Part shown: piece by piece, positions 16,857 through 26,433 of the stretch | Layout of the letters: the number at the start of each line of letters is the position of its first letter | Position numbering within the stretch: position 1 is the stretch's first letter | NCBI RefSeq assembly: GCF_036898465.1 | Contig: NZ_JARUMJ010000001.1 | Coordinates: 1,178,001-1,242,000 of the forward strand | Reading direction: 5' to 3' | DNA: 64,000 nt | DNA from: Streptomyces sp. B21-105 | GTDB lineage: Bacteria; Actinomycetota; Actinomycetes; Streptomycetales; Streptomycetaceae | Notes under the pieces: generated by a model | Databases searched by the model: none | The model's input: the letters and a program-made list of their open reading frames with translations, nothing else | What the model was told of the DNA's origin: nothing | Position numbers and translations under genes: made by a program

Positions 16857-17915
16857 ATGTCCCCGCAACCCCCCACACCAGGAGCCGGGCGCATCAGCCG
16901 GCGAACCCTGCTCAGGGCCACCACCGCGACCGCCGGGGCGCTCGCCACGGCCGCTGCGTTCGCCGAACTCGAGACGCCTGCCGAGGCCGCCGCAAGCTTC
17001 GTCAAGGGCGTCGACATCAGCTGGGCACCTCAGATGGAGGCTCGCGGCTACTCCTGGAAGAACGCGAGCGGGCAGACCCAGGACCTGCTGACGATCCTCA
17101 AGGGCTACGGCATCACCGCCGTACGCCTGCGTACCTTCGTCAACCCGTCCAACGACCCGGCCAACGGGCACTGCGGCATCAACGAGGTCGCCGCCTTCGC
17201 CAAGCGGGTCAACGCCGCCGGCATGTCGATCATGCTCGACTACATGTTCGGCGACACCTGGAACTCCGTCGGCGTGCAGAACCCGCCCGCGGCCTGGCGG
17301 AACATGAGCTACAACCAGATGCGCACCGCGATGGGCACGTACGTGAACCAGACCATGACGGTCATGAGGAGCAGCGGCGTGCTCCCCACCTGGGTCCAGA
17401 TCGGCAACGAGATCAACAGCGGGATCTGCCGCCCCGTCGGCAGCGTCTCCAACGGGGCGCAGATGACCGGACTCCTCAACGCCGCATACGACCAGGTCAA
17501 AGCGGTGTCGCCGAACTCGACGGTGTGCATCCACCTGGCCCAGCCGCAGAAGTACGACGTGATGACGACGTTCTTCAGCCGCTTCGCGGCGAGCGGCGGC
17601 AAGTGGGACATGTCGGTGTTCTCGTCCTACGGCAGTGCCGACCTCGCCCCCGGGATCGTGGCGAACATGAAGAGGATCTCCGACGCTTACGGCAAGCCGT
17701 TCCTGCAGAGCGAGTTCGGTGGCCGGGTGGACCGGGTCTCCGCCACCCAGGCCTCGCTGGTCGCCTACACGAAGGCCCTCAAGTCCAGTGGCGGGCAGGG
17801 GATCTTCTACTGGGAGCCGGAGTGCATGTCGCCGTTCACCGGTTACAACATGGGCGCCTGGGACTCCTCCAGCAAACGGCCCACAGCGATCATGAACGGC
17901 TTCACCCAGGCCTGA
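16857..17915 (+). CDS. Secreted arabinogalactan endo-beta-1,4-galactanase, GH53
   Basis: 352 residues. Tat-type signal (SRRTLLRATTATAG). The GH53 barrel begins at FVKGVDISWAPQMEARGYSW. The acid/base Glu185 is in VQIGNEINSG and the nucleophile Glu286 in LQSEFGG. The length equals a single-domain GH53. It hydrolyses beta-1,4-galactan side chains of rhamnogalacturonan I. It is divergent from the lyase, and followed 63 bp later by the first acetylesterase-like gene. Probable LacI control through the palindrome at 16585. Confidence 0.94.
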   Translation: MSPQPPTPGAGRISRRTLLRATTATAGALATAAAFAELETPAEAAASFVKGVDISWAPQMEARGYSWKNASGQTQDLLTILKGYGITAVRLRTFVNPSNDPANGHCGINEVAAFAKRVNAAGMSIMLDYMFGDTWNSVGVQNPPAAWRNMSYNQMRTAMGTYVNQTMTVMRSSGVLPTWVQIGNEINSGICRPVGSVSNGAQMTGLLNAAYDQVKAVSPNSTVCIHLAQPQKYDVMTTFFSRFAASGGKWDMSVFSSYGSADLAPGIVANMKRISDAYGKPFLQSEFGGRVDRVSATQASLVAYTKALKSSGGQGIFYWEPECMSPFTGYNMGAWDSSSKRPTAIMNGFTQA

Positions 17916-17978
17916 GGGACGGGCCATGGACCGCAAGCCGGGCAGTTCTCCGGTCAAGGACCGGGATTGGTGGTTGTA

Positions 17979-19055
17979 ATGAGCATGACATCACGTTTCG
18001 AAAGTCACGGGGTCAGGCTGGGAGTGGTGGGTCTGCTGACTCTTGCGACGCTGGTCGGCACCGGTGCGGCGCATGCGGATGCCGCCACGCGGGCGCTGCC
18101 GGCCGGTTGTTCCGGCACTGTGCCGATCAAGTGTCACTACGCGGTCTCACCCGGCAACTACGACGTGACGGTTTCCATCGGTGGTGCCACTGCCGCCGAG
18201 ACCGACATGTGGGTGGAGGCGCGGCGCCTGATGCTTGCGGCGACGAAGACGGCGGCCGGTGCCACCGCCACGTACTCGTTCACGGTCAACGTGCGGCAGC
18301 CGGAGGGGCAGCCGACCGGCCAGGGCGGCACCGGAAACCCCGGTCTGGACATCCGGTTCGCGGGGTCCAGCCCGCAGGTGTCGGCCGTCTCCGTGAAACC
18401 TGCGGCCCAGCCGCTGGTCGCCTACCTGGCCGGTGACTCGACCGTGTGCGACCAGCCCGTGGCCCCGTACACGGGATGGGGCCAGATGATCCCGCCGGCG
18501 GTGGGGCCCGGAGCCTCGGTCGCCAACTACGCGGACTCGGGGGAGAGTTCGGGCAGCTTCCTGAGGAGCTCGGCGCTCTTCCCGGCGCTGTTGTCGAAAG
18601 TCAAGGCAAACGACGCGGTGTTCATCCAGTTCGGGCACAACGACAAGCAGACCAGCGCGTCGGCCTTCCGGAGCAACCTCACCACCATGATCACGCAGGT
18701 CCGCGCGAAGGGCGGTGTCCCGGTCCTGGTGACGCCGCCGGTCCGCCGGCTGTTCGACGGCAACCGGCTCACGTCAACGGCCCTGCACGTCAACGGCGTC
18801 GGCGTGAACCTGCCCGCCGAGATGCGCTCGGTCGGGACGGCCCAGAGGGTTCCGGTGATCGATCTGACCGCCAAGAGCAAGGCGCTCGTCGAGTCCCTCG
18901 GCCCGTCCGCCTCCGCGCAGCTCTTCCTGCGCTCCTCCGTCGACGGTGTCACGGACAACACCCACTTCTCGCAGTACGGGGCGAGCCAGATGGGCGGGCT
19001 GGTGCTCCAGAGCATCCGCGAGCAGCGCCTGCCCCTGGCCGCCTACCTGCGCTGA
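17979..19055 (+). CDS. Secreted rhamnogalacturonan acetylesterase-like SGNH hydrolase, CE12
   Basis: 358 residues from the ATG at 17979; in-frame TTG (17967) and GTG (17970) starts lie nearer to AAGGA and cannot be excluded. The signal peptide ends at AHADA. Residues ~40-145 form a beta-rich domain typical of the N-terminal part of some CE12 enzymes (CSGTVPIKCHYAVSPGNYDV). The catalytic domain has LAGDSTV (Ser154), GESSGSF, FGHNDKQ and DNTHFSQYG (His329). It ends LPLAAYLR, the same as the next protein. It removes acetyl groups from rhamnogalacturonan, opening it to the lyase. It forms a tandem pair with 19091-19969. Confidence 0.85.
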   Translation: MSMTSRFESHGVRLGVVGLLTLATLVGTGAAHADAATRALPAGCSGTVPIKCHYAVSPGNYDVTVSIGGATAAETDMWVEARRLMLAATKTAAGATATYSFTVNVRQPEGQPTGQGGTGNPGLDIRFAGSSPQVSAVSVKPAAQPLVAYLAGDSTVCDQPVAPYTGWGQMIPPAVGPGASVANYADSGESSGSFLRSSALFPALLSKVKANDAVFIQFGHNDKQTSASAFRSNLTTMITQVRAKGGVPVLVTPPVRRLFDGNRLTSTALHVNGVGVNLPAEMRSVGTAQRVPVIDLTAKSKALVESLGPSASAQLFLRSSVDGVTDNTHFSQYGASQMGGLVLQSIREQRLPLAAYLR

Positions 19056-19090
19056 CCGAACGCCCGGCGCCAGTCCCAAGGAGGGACCCG

Positions 19091-19969
19091 TTGAGGAACT
19101 TACGGATTCTCATCACGACCGCGCTCGTGATCGCCTTGTCGAGCGTCGGTGTCAGCGCCGCATCCGCGGCGGACCCCGTCGCCACGAACTGCGCCAGCGC
19201 CTCCCATGCCCAGGCGGCCCCGGCCCCGGCCGCACGGACGGTCGCCGCACCGGTCACCGTGTGGCTGGCCGGCGACTCCACCATGGCCAATCCGAGTTCC
19301 GGCCGTTGTCCGGTCGGCTGGGGCAGCCAGTTCGACGCCCTGTTCAGCAGTGACGTGACCGTCAAGAACCAAGCCGTGGGCGGCCGGAGCATCCAGACCT
19401 GGCTGTACGAGGGGAACGTGAGCAGCACCAAGGGATCGGACGGTGAGTGCCGCCTCACGTCCACCTCGTACTCGTCCCGCTGGCAGGCGATGCTGAACGC
19501 CAGCACCGGAATGAAGGCCGGTGACTACCTGTTCATCCAGTTCGGCATCAACGACTCCTCCTCGAGCTGCCCCCGGCACGTCGGCCGGGCCCGGTACCAA
19601 CAGCTGATGACCATGATGGCGCAGGCCGCCCTGGCCCGGGGCGCGCACCCGGTGCTGCTCACCCCGGTGGCCGCCATCACCTGCTCCGGCGGCACAGCGA
19701 CCAAGAACCGCGGCTTCGTGGCCGAGACCTTCGCCGCCGGATCCGCCACCAGGGCCCCCGTCGTCGACCTGCAGACGCTCAGTGTCTCGCTCTACAACAG
19801 CCTGCGCTTCTGCCCTAACAACGGCGACTACGGAGGCAACGGTCCCCTGGGCACCTTCTTCTGCAACGACCACACGCACTTCGACACCTACGGCGCCCAG
19901 CGGATCGCAGGGCTCGTCGCCGGTGACGTGCGCCGCCAGAACCTCCCGCTCGCCGCGTATCTCAGGTAG
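19091..19969 (+). CDS. Second secreted CE12-like SGNH esterase, with TTA codon
   Basis: 292 residues from the TTG at 19091, chosen because aaggaggg precedes it and a signal peptide follows (ILITTALVIALSSVGVSAASA). The SGNH motifs are LAGDSTMANP (Ser63), GGRSIQTW, FGINDSS and DHTHFDTYG (His263). It ends in LPLAAYLR like its neighbour but lacks that protein's N-terminal beta domain. Codon 4 is TTA (19100-19102), a rare leucine codon in Streptomyces that makes translation depend on the bldA tRNA. It was the only in-frame TTA found by eye in an intact gene of this window. A likely pectin or RG-I deacetylase expressed late in development. Confidence 0.85.
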   Translation: MRNLRILITTALVIALSSVGVSAASAADPVATNCASASHAQAAPAPAARTVAAPVTVWLAGDSTMANPSSGRCPVGWGSQFDALFSSDVTVKNQAVGGRSIQTWLYEGNVSSTKGSDGECRLTSTSYSSRWQAMLNASTGMKAGDYLFIQFGINDSSSSCPRHVGRARYQQLMTMMAQAALARGAHPVLLTPVAAITCSGGTATKNRGFVAETFAAGSATRAPVVDLQTLSVSLYNSLRFCPNNGDYGGNGPLGTFFCNDHTHFDTYGAQRIAGLVAGDVRRQNLPLAAYLR

Positions 19970-20739
19970 CACGCGGCGGTGGGCGCGAACCGGGGCCGGT
20001 CGGCTCGCGGGTGGCCTTCAATGAAGCCGGACCCAAGACCGCGGTCGCAGTCGTCCCTGTCTGACGGTGGCGTGCGGAAGCGGCTTGACTCCGACCAGGC
20101 GTCGGCGTGCGACGAAGGCGGGGCCGGGCCGGGCCGGGGCCGGGGCGAGGGTACGACCGGCGAGGCAATCCCCCCATCAGCCTGCGGAAGTCCCAGGAGC
20201 TCGCGGTGATCGGCCCCGGCATCCGCCACGTCTGGAGCATCCGGCCGGGCCGGCTGGGCGTCAAGTTCATGCCCCGGGAGGGCCGGTACGTTGCCGGAGC
20301 CGTCGGCTGGTCGGCCGCCCGCCACGTGCCCTCGGTCTTCGGCGCGGCAGGCTCCGGGGAGGCGAGGCCCCACCACGCCGAGCCGATACCGACCTGCTGT
20401 CCGCCGCTGGGCGTCGGCCGGCAGGCCGTCCCTGGCGATCCGGTAAGCCAGTTCGGATGCCTGGCGCAGTTCGTCTCAGTCGCCGATGAACAGCGTCTGC
20501 ACCACCGACCGGTCGAGGGTCATCGCCGGAGCGCTCATGTCAGCGATCCCACCGACCGGGGTCTTCCTGATCGGCTCGCGCCGCTTCATCGCCAACCTGG
20601 CCGCCCGCGCCACGAGGTTCTGAAGAGACACGCGCATGGTCCCGCCCTTCGAAAAGCAGCTTTCGCCTGCGCTGAGTACGTCAGGCAGGCACGAGCCCTA
20701 CTGCCGCACGGGAAGACATCTGACTCGGGAGATGACGCT
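19970..20739. other. 770-bp intergenic stretch, probably old gene remains
   Basis: The plus frame continuous with the downstream lyase has no protein character. On the minus strand, short plausible pieces (MSAPAMTLDRSVVQTLFIGD at ~20475-20540, then after a stop ELRQASELAYRIARDGLPAD) suggest a decayed gene, but no family was recognised. No promoter was called. Confidence 0.35.
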
Positions 20740-22089
20740 GTGAGAACCGCGAAGTTCGACACCCCTGCCCTCCTGCTCTCGGTGGTCATGTCGAGTTCCG
20801 TCGCCATGACCCCCGGCTCGGCGTCCGCGAGCACCGCGGCGGCCGGAAACACCTACTACGTCGCCCCGAACGGAAACGACGGAGCAGCAGGTACGCAGGC
20901 CGCTCCGTGGGCATCGATCGCCCGTGCACAGGCCGTCGCCAAGTCAGGCGACACGGTCTACTTCCGGGGCGGCACCTACGCCTACACCCGCGCGAACAGC
21001 GCCTGTTCGAGCCAGACCGCCAAGGTCGATGCGATCACCCTCAACAAGAGCGGCAGCTCGGGCAACCCGATCCGGTACTGGGCCCAGCCGGGCGAGAAAC
21101 CGGTCTTCGACTTCTCGCGGATGACGGACAACTGCCGCATCAAGGGCTTCGACGTCACCGGCAGCTGGATCCACCTCAAAGGGCTGGAAGTCAGGGGCGT
21201 TCCCCAGAACAACAACCGCAACGCCGAGTCCTGGGGGATCTGGGTCTCCGGCAGCAACGACGTCTTCGAGCAGATCAACACGCACCACCACATGGGTACC
21301 GGCCTGTTCATCAGCGGCGGGGGCGGCAACCTCGTCCTCAACTCGGACGCGCACGACAACTACGACCTGCGCAGCAACGACGGTCCCGGCGAGAACGCCG
21401 ACGGGTTCGGTTCGCACTACACGCCGGCCGGCCGCGCCGCGAACGTGTTCCGGGGTTGCCGCGCGTGGTGGAACGCCGATGACGGGTTCGACCTCATCTC
21501 CACCTACTCGCCCGTGATCATCGAGAACTCGTGGGCCTGGCGCAACGGGTACGTGCCGGGGACGACGACGCCCTCCGGCAACGGAGCCGGCTTCAAGTCC
21601 GGCGGTTACGGGGGCGACTACGAGGCCAACGCGCCGAAGCACACCGTCCGCTACTCGGTGGCGTTCCTCAACAAGGCGGCCGGCTTCTACGCCAACCACC
21701 ACCCGGTGGCCAACGACTTCTTCAACAACACCGGCTACGGGAACCACCCCAACTTCAACATGCTGGGAATCGACTCGCGCGGCGCCGCCGTCGGCCGGGG
21801 CACCCTGCGCAACAACATCGCCTACACCGGAACGGCGACGTCGAACATGAGCGGCACCAGCGCCGCGTACAACACCTGGAACCTCGGCGTCCCCCTGTCG
21901 GACTCCCAGTTCCACAGTGTGTCGACGTCCGGCTGGGACGCGCCCCGCCAGACCGACGGGAACCTGCCCGTGCTGCCCCACCTCCGTCTCGCGGCGAACA
22001 GTGCCCTGATCGACAAGGGCACCGACGTGGGACTGCCCTTCAGCGGAAGTGCGCCGGATCTCGGCGCCTTTGAGAATGACGGAAGGTGA
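20740..22089 (+). CDS. Secreted PL9-like beta-helix pectate/uronate lyase
   Basis: 449 residues from the GTG at 20740 (gggagatgacgct upstream); the 660-residue open frame extends into non-coding sequence. A short signal peptide ends near ASASTAAA. The mature start NTYYVAPNGNDGAAGTQ followed by APWASIARAQAVAKSGDTVY, and later GENADGFGSHYT, WWNADDGFDL and FFNNTGYGNH, fit the PL9 family of pectate/exopolygalacturonate or rhamnogalacturonan lyases, with Asp-rich calcium sites in the helix. Four bases separate its stop from the alternative TTG start of the GH43 gene, so the two are co-transcribed. Exact PL9 specificity is not visible. Confidence 0.87.
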   Translation: MRTAKFDTPALLLSVVMSSSVAMTPGSASASTAAAGNTYYVAPNGNDGAAGTQAAPWASIARAQAVAKSGDTVYFRGGTYAYTRANSACSSQTAKVDAITLNKSGSSGNPIRYWAQPGEKPVFDFSRMTDNCRIKGFDVTGSWIHLKGLEVRGVPQNNNRNAESWGIWVSGSNDVFEQINTHHHMGTGLFISGGGGNLVLNSDAHDNYDLRSNDGPGENADGFGSHYTPAGRAANVFRGCRAWWNADDGFDLISTYSPVIIENSWAWRNGYVPGTTTPSGNGAGFKSGGYGGDYEANAPKHTVRYSVAFLNKAAGFYANHHPVANDFFNNTGYGNHPNFNMLGIDSRGAAVGRGTLRNNIAYTGTATSNMSGTSAAYNTWNLGVPLSDSQFHSVSTSGWDAPRQTDGNLPVLPHLRLAANSALIDKGTDVGLPFSGSAPDLGAFENDGR

Positions 22090-22093
22090 CCTC

Positions 22094-24274
22094 TTGAGGC
22101 AAGGATCGCGTGTCATCTCCAAGTACTGGAAGTTGGCCGCCGCCACCCTGTTGTCCGTGGCGTTGGCGGCGCCGCTCTCGGCGAGCACCGCCGCGGCGGA
22201 GACACCTGCAACGCAGAGACAGGCAACGGAGCTCCAGGACCAGGGGGCGGCTGCTGGACGGGTGGTGGATCGCGGCCTCGAGTACCTGGTGTCCGACTAC
22301 CAGACGCGCACTCCGACGAAGTACACGGCTGACTCCTGGAAGCCCTTCGCCAAGGCGTTGACCGCCGCGGCCGAGGTCGCCGACGACACTTCGGCCACCA
22401 CGTCGGACGTCGCCGACGCGAAGACGGCACTGATGACCGCCGCCGCCGACCTGAAGGCCGCCGACGAGGGCACGTTCCAGACCATCACGAACAACACCTT
22501 CTGGAACGACACCAGCGGCAACCCCATCTATTCGCAGGGCGGTGGCGTCTTCAAGTTCGGTGACACCTACTACTGGTACGGCGTGCACTACACCGGCGCC
22601 GAGCTCTACCGGGCCAATCCGACGAGGAAGTACGACGGGAACGTCAGCTTCGCCTCGATCCCCGTGTACTCGTCCAAGGACCTGGTGAACTGGAAGTTCG
22701 AGAACCGGGTCGCGACGCGCTCGACCAGGATCCAGAACGGCGCCACCCTCGGTCAGGCAGGGTGGGTCGGGCGCCTCGGGGTCTCGTACAACGAGAACAC
22801 CGGCAAGTACGTGCTCGCCACCCAGGCCTACGTCGGAGGCGGGCACGGTGTCCTGTTCCTCCAGGGCGACTCACCCACCGACACCTTCGACTACGGCTAC
22901 TTCCAGACCCAGATCACCAACTCGCCCACGACCGGCACCGGAGACCAGACCGTCTTCACCGACGACGACGGCAAGGACTACCTGATCTTCTCCAACCGCG
23001 AAGGACGGTCGCGCGGCTTCGTGGCCAAGTTCCGGGAGTCCGACTCGCTGCGGATCGAGCCAGCCGTGCAGATCCGCAGCGGCGCCGGGCGCGAGGGCAA
23101 CGCCATGTTCAAGGTCGACGGCAAGTACTACCACGCGGCGTCGGACCTGCACGGCTGGAACACCTCTGTCAACTACGTCAATGAGTCGACCAGCAGCAAC
23201 GTCCAGGGCTCCTACAGCAGCGAGTACGTCCTTGCCGGCACCGAGATGGACTACAGCCACGTGACCCAGACCGGGTTCTTCGTGACGGTCAAGGGCACCA
23301 AGCAGAACACGGTGCTCTACGCCGGCGACCGCTGGGCCGACTTCGCCTGGAACGGCATCGGGTACAACCAGTGGACGCCGATCACCAAGACCGGCGCACG
23401 GCCGCAGTTCCACTCGGTGAGTCAGTGGCAGTTCAACGCCACGACCGGGGAGTGGCGCGTCGGGCCGGCGAACAACTACATCCTCAACCCCGACATCCAG
23501 GCCGACCGCGTCATCGTCTCCAGCGTACGGGGATGGCGGAACCTCGGTGGTTCGGTGACCAACGTCAACGGTGGTGTGAACGGGTCTCGCTTCGCCCTCC
23601 AGGTGAGCAACAGCGGCGGCGTCGAGCAGCGGGTCGAGTCGGTGCCCGCAGGCACCTACACCCTGTCCCTGCACGCTCGGGGCAGCGCCGGACAGGTCGT
23701 GATCAACGGCGCCAACGGCAGCCAACGCACCCTCAGCGTCCCGTCGTCGAGCGGCTGGGCCAAGCGCGAGCTCACCGGCATCGAGCTGCCCGGCGGGGCC
23801 GCCACCGTCACCGTGCGGGCGTCGGGTTCGGGCGGCGTCACCGTCGACCAGCTCTCCCTCGTCAAGACCTCGGCCGGCACACCAGCACCTCCGGGGCGTT
23901 ACGAGGCAGAGACCGCTCCGGCACAGTGCCAGGGCACGATCGACTCGAACCAAGCGGGCTATTCCGGTAGCGGGTTCTGCAACGGCAATGCCGCCGCGGG
24001 GGCCTTCGCGGAGTTCACCGTGAACTCCGCGACCGCCCGTACGGCGACGCTGGGGATCCGGTTCGCCAATGGCGCCACCACCGGTGCGAGGCCGGCGAAC
24101 CTCGTCGTCAACGGAGCCACGGCAGGGGCGCATTCGTTCGAGTCCACCGGTGCGTGGACGACGTGGACGACCAAGACCGTGACGGTCCCGCTGAACGCCG
24201 GCAGCAACACCGTCCGGCTGGATCCGACCACGACAGCAGGACTGCCCAACGTCGACTGCCTCGATGTCGGCTGA
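22094..24274 (+). CDS. Secreted GH43-family glycosidase with CBM35
   Basis: 726 residues if the TTG at 22094 is used (ggaaggtg upstream); ATG at 22076 and GTG at 22112 are alternatives. The signal peptide ends at STAAAE. Residues ~25-125 form a helical FIVAR-like stretch. A five-bladed GH43 domain follows (~135-440), with GGGVFKFGDTYYWYGVHYTG, SIPVYSSKDLVNWKFENR and YVLAGTEMDYSHVTQTGFF. A middle beta domain (~470-590) and a C-terminal CBM35 (RYEAETAPAQCQGTI through NVDCLDVG) complete it. Related enzymes are exo-beta-1,3-galactanases or arabinosidases, so it probably trims RG-I or arabinogalactan side chains. Translation is coupled to the upstream lyase. Confidence 0.86.
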   Translation: MRQGSRVISKYWKLAAATLLSVALAAPLSASTAAAETPATQRQATELQDQGAAAGRVVDRGLEYLVSDYQTRTPTKYTADSWKPFAKALTAAAEVADDTSATTSDVADAKTALMTAAADLKAADEGTFQTITNNTFWNDTSGNPIYSQGGGVFKFGDTYYWYGVHYTGAELYRANPTRKYDGNVSFASIPVYSSKDLVNWKFENRVATRSTRIQNGATLGQAGWVGRLGVSYNENTGKYVLATQAYVGGGHGVLFLQGDSPTDTFDYGYFQTQITNSPTTGTGDQTVFTDDDGKDYLIFSNREGRSRGFVAKFRESDSLRIEPAVQIRSGAGREGNAMFKVDGKYYHAASDLHGWNTSVNYVNESTSSNVQGSYSSEYVLAGTEMDYSHVTQTGFFVTVKGTKQNTVLYAGDRWADFAWNGIGYNQWTPITKTGARPQFHSVSQWQFNATTGEWRVGPANNYILNPDIQADRVIVSSVRGWRNLGGSVTNVNGGVNGSRFALQVSNSGGVEQRVESVPAGTYTLSLHARGSAGQVVINGANGSQRTLSVPSSSGWAKRELTGIELPGGAATVTVRASGSGGVTVDQLSLVKTSAGTPAPPGRYEAETAPAQCQGTIDSNQAGYSGSGFCNGNAAAGAFAEFTVNSATARTATLGIRFANGATTGARPANLVVNGATAGAHSFESTGAWTTWTTKTVTVPLNAGSNTVRLDPTTTAGLPNVDCLDVG

Positions 24275-24285
24275 CTGACGTCCCG

Positions 24286-24316
24286 CGCTCTGCCGGACTT
24301 CGCGACCGGCAGAGCG
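24286..24316 (+). terminator. Terminator after the GH43-CBM35 gene
   Basis: An 11-bp perfect stem, CGCTCTGCCGG (24286-24296) with CCGGCAGAGCG (24306-24316), and a 9-base loop. It lies 11 bp after the stop codon. Confidence 0.75.
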
Positions 24317-24364
24317 TAGGCAACAGCCCATGCCGCCCGTACGCGACATCGTCAGGAGAAGGAC

Positions 24365-26296
24365 ATGAGCAGAACGCGTCTCCCCCGCGCCATCGCGGTC
24401 ACGACGACGTTGGTCACCATGGTGTCCGCGAATCTACTCATGGTGCCCGAGCCGGCCCACGCGACCTTCGGAACCGCGGACACCAAGCCGATCGAGAGCA
24501 ATATCGCCGCCAAGCCCTGGGCCTCGGCGACGGCTGCCACCGGCTCGTCCAACGCCCGTCTGGCCATCGACGGCGACCCGGCGACGTCCTGGCGCCCGGA
24601 TCGTGCCGGCGCACGGCAGTGGCTCACCGTCGACCTCGGTGGAACCTACGACAACCTGCGTAAGGTCAAGGTGCTCTTCCCGGACCGCGGCGTGGCCCAC
24701 CAGTACGTCGTCGAGGCTTCACCCGACGGTCGCCGGTGGAAGGCCATCGCCGACAGATCCCACGACCGAGCCGCGTCGCGAGGGGAAGTACACCTGTTCA
24801 CCCGGCCGGGAACGCGCTTCGTCCGGCTGACGTTCACCGGTGGGCCAGGCCGGGCCCGGGCAGGTGTCAGCGAGCTCCAGGTCTTCAACTACCTGCGCGA
24901 CGACCTCACCCTCGGCGCCGATCTGTCCTGGATGGACGACGTCCATGACCAGCAGTACTGGGTCGATCCCCTGGCCGACAACCGTGGCGCCGGGCCACAC
25001 CTGCTCGACGTGGCCAAGGACCGTGGCATCGAGTACAGCCGGCTGCGGATATTCAACGAGCCGCGCAGCGAGAGCACCGGCCAACCGACGCCCGTACCGC
25101 GCCAGGGCCCGGAGCGCTCACTGGCCTCAGCCAAGCGGATCAAGCAGCGGGGCATGGGCCTGGGGATCGACTTCCACTACGCGGACTCATGGGCGGACCC
25201 GAGCAAGCAACCAAAACCACGCGCCTGGGCCGAGCTGGAGTTCGCGGACCTGTCCCAGACGGTGTACGACTTCACCGCCGACTATCTGAAGCGGTTGATC
25301 CGGCAGGGCACCACGCCGGAGAAGGTGGCCGTCGGCAACGAGATCATCAATGGCTTCATGTACGGCAGCGAGGCGGCCCACATCGGCACGACGAATCCGC
25401 CGTATTTCGTCGACCAGGCCGACATCTACCAGTCACAGCCCGGCGGTGGCCTGCTGTGGAAGTACTGGCGGTCGACCGACCCGGTGGAGCAGCAGCTCTA
25501 CGACCAGTCGTGGGACCGGTTCACCACCCTGGCCGCGGCCGGGATCAGAGCCGTCCGTGACGCGTCACCGACATCCAAGGTCGAGATACACGTGATCGTC
25601 GACAAGGACAAGCTCGCCAAAACCATGGAGTTCTGGCACCAGTTCCTCACCCGGGTGAAGACAAAGGGCCAGAACCCCGATGTGCTGGCCATCTCGTACT
25701 ACCCGGAATGGCACGGTACGCCCGAGGCGCTGGATCTCAACCTGAACACCATGGCCGCCGCCTGCCCCGGCTACGAGATCGACATCGCCGAAACCGCCTA
25801 CCCCGCTTCGGGCGGCGACGGCTCGCCGTTGCCCAACTCGCCGTACCCGCGAACCGTTCAGGGTCAGGCGGACGCGATCCGGAGGGTGTTCCAGGCCGCC
25901 AACGACGTGGTCGACAACCGAGGTTCAGGGGCACTGGTGTGGGAGCCGGCCGGTTACCAGCCGATGTTCCGGGCCGTGCCCGGACTGGCGAACACGTGGG
26001 AGCCGCACGCGTCCATCGACGTCTTCAACGCCAGCCGCGCCAAGCACATCCTCCAGGACACCGTCCACACCGCCACCGTGGTGGGAGCCGTCCCGAAGCT
26101 GCCCTCCTCCGTCCGCATGCTCACCACCGCCAACAACAAGATCACCAATGTCCCCGTCCGCTGGCAGCCTTTGCCACCCGGCGCGACTGACAGGCCCGGT
26201 GAGGTGACAGTCACCGGGACGACCGGCACAGGACCGGTCACGGCGGTCATCGATGTCATGCCCGGACACGGCGAACACGACGTGACCACCTCATAG
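24365..26296 (+). CDS. Secreted multidomain endo-beta-1,4-galactanase: F5/8 domain plus GH53
   Basis: 643 residues; ATG at 24365 after aggagaaggac. The signal peptide ends at AHA. Residues ~40-175 are an F5/8-type (CBM32-like) carbohydrate-binding domain (SSNARLAIDGDPATSWRPDR, YVVEASPDGRRW). The GH53 barrel starts at LTLGADLSWMDDVHDQQYWV. The acid/base Glu326 is in AVGNEIINGF and the nucleophile Glu476 in DIAETAYPASG. A C-terminal Ig-like piece (NKITNVPVRWQPLP) follows. It is a second galactanase in the window, with a binding module the first lacks, suggesting action on cell-wall-bound rather than soluble galactan. It stands between two terminators and may be its own transcription unit. Confidence 0.92.
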   Translation: MSRTRLPRAIAVTTTLVTMVSANLLMVPEPAHATFGTADTKPIESNIAAKPWASATAATGSSNARLAIDGDPATSWRPDRAGARQWLTVDLGGTYDNLRKVKVLFPDRGVAHQYVVEASPDGRRWKAIADRSHDRAASRGEVHLFTRPGTRFVRLTFTGGPGRARAGVSELQVFNYLRDDLTLGADLSWMDDVHDQQYWVDPLADNRGAGPHLLDVAKDRGIEYSRLRIFNEPRSESTGQPTPVPRQGPERSLASAKRIKQRGMGLGIDFHYADSWADPSKQPKPRAWAELEFADLSQTVYDFTADYLKRLIRQGTTPEKVAVGNEIINGFMYGSEAAHIGTTNPPYFVDQADIYQSQPGGGLLWKYWRSTDPVEQQLYDQSWDRFTTLAAAGIRAVRDASPTSKVEIHVIVDKDKLAKTMEFWHQFLTRVKTKGQNPDVLAISYYPEWHGTPEALDLNLNTMAAACPGYEIDIAETAYPASGGDGSPLPNSPYPRTVQGQADAIRRVFQAANDVVDNRGSGALVWEPAGYQPMFRAVPGLANTWEPHASIDVFNASRAKHILQDTVHTATVVGAVPKLPSSVRMLTTANNKITNVPVRWQPLPPGATDRPGEVTVTGTTGTGPVTAVIDVMPGHGEHDVTTS

Positions 26297-26433
26297 CCGG
26301 CCTGGGAGAAACACGAGCTGTCGTGCCGTGCGTCCCGCCGACCTGTCGGCTTCTGCCGCCGGCGGGGCGCCCCCGGCAACGGGACCGGCCGAACACCCAA
26401 CCCCCCACCCATCCCCGCACCCAAGGAGTCACC

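Noticed and set aside
20107..20739. N-terminal extension of the PL9-like gene
   Set aside because: It would place the signal peptide in the middle of the protein, and the extra part has no protein character.
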